This document shows positions 63,794 to 64,000 of a DNA stretch of 64,000 bases, piece after piece (position 1 is the stretch's first letter; each line of letters starts with the position of its first letter). The DNA is from Pseudomonas pudica (GTDB lineage Bacteria; Pseudomonadota; Gammaproteobacteria; Pseudomonadales; Pseudomonadaceae): contig NZ_JADLJS010000010.1 in the NCBI RefSeq assembly GCF_015680405.1, forward strand, positions 1-64,000, read 5' to 3'. Below the pieces are notes generated by a model that searched no databases, was not told the origin of the DNA, and was given only the letters and a program-made list of their open reading frames with translations. The position numbers and the translations under genes are program-made.

Positions 63794-64000
63794 ATGAGCG
63801 TGTCCCTGATCGCTTCCGACCAATTCCGCATCGTTGTCGGCCTCGGCAAGAGCGGCATGTCCCTGGTTCGCTTCCTGGCGAGCCGGGGCATTGCCTTTGC
63901 GGTCGCCGACACCCGCGAGCAACCGCCGGAACTGGACACCCTGCGCCGTGATTACCCGCAGGTGGAAGTGCGCTGTGGTGAACTGGACGTGGACTTCCTG
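63794..64000 (+). CDS. murD: UDP-MurNAc-L-alanine:D-glutamate ligase MurD (5-prime part)
   Basis: The first 69 codons are in the window; the gene runs off the right edge. It begins MSVSLIASDQFRIVVGLGKS with a Rossmann-like VVGLGKSGMSLVRFL, typical of MurD. It starts immediately after the mraY stop codon, the conserved dcw order. Confidence 0.93.
   Translation, partial: MSVSLIASDQFRIVVGLGKSGMSLVRFLASRGIAFAVADTREQPPELDTLRRDYPQVEVRCGELDVDFL

Overview
The window looks like a chromosomal segment of a Pseudomonas of the P. putida group. It is GC-rich, carries the complete twelve-gene alginate operon, and has a methionine gamma-lyase with a divergent Lrp-type regulator like P. putida MdeA/MdeR. It also has putida-type REP hairpins in many intergenic gaps. 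The gene order agrees, as far as I recall it, with P. putida KT2440. No prophage, transposase, CRISPR array or tRNA gene was seen. The window ends inside murD.

Layout. 1-2.6 kb: two short-chain dehydrogenases and a small membrane protein. 2.7-18.7 kb: the alginate operon on the minus strand, in transcription order algD-8-44-K-E-G-X-L-I-J-F-A. It is preceded by a leader of about 430 nt and an AlgU-type promoter near 19.17-19.20 kb, and followed by a terminator after algA. 19.6-26.3 kb: yaaA, a degenerate polysaccharide deacetylase, phoH, moaCDE and rhlB. 26.4-31.6 kb: a carboxylesterase and the aapJQMP amino-acid ABC importer, with a well-matched sigma-54 promoter. 31.7-37.4 kb: algW, a NIF3-like gene, cysD and cysNC, and a small exported protein consisting almost entirely of an S74 chaperone fold. 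37.5-45.6 kb: the Lrp regulator and methionine gamma-lyase, zapG, an alpha/beta hydrolase, trpS, zapE, a GlxA-type AraC regulator and an aldo/keto reductase. 45.9-50.8 kb: rplM-rpsI, petABC (cytochrome bc1) and sspAB. 50.8-54.6 kb on the minus strand: lpoA-yraN-diaA-dolP and a YgdI-like lipoprotein. 54.8-64 kb: rsmI, the RNase P RNA gene, then the division and wall cluster mraZ-rsmH-ftsL-ftsI-murE-murF-mraY-murD with a mra promoter and a clear MraZ operator.

How the parts connect. AlgW is the periplasmic protease that starts MucA degradation and so frees AlgU; the algD promoter here has the AlgU consensus. Alg44 keeps the c-di-GMP-binding residues of its PilZ domain. AlgA and AlgD make GDP-mannuronate, Alg8/44 polymerise it, AlgG/X/L/K/E modify and export it, and AlgI/J/F acetylate it. 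CysD/CysNC (sulfate activation) and the methionine gamma-lyase sit close together and both handle sulfur. The dcw genes mostly overlap start to stop and appear to be one transcription unit.

Most of the window is conserved core genome, and I found no convincing new multi-gene system. The points most worth a second look are the S74-only exported protein, the NodB-family protein lacking metal ligands, the C-terminal extension of TrpS, a dispersed 17-nt palindrome that often accompanies REPs, and long G/C homopolymers at intergenic hairpins that may be assembly errors.
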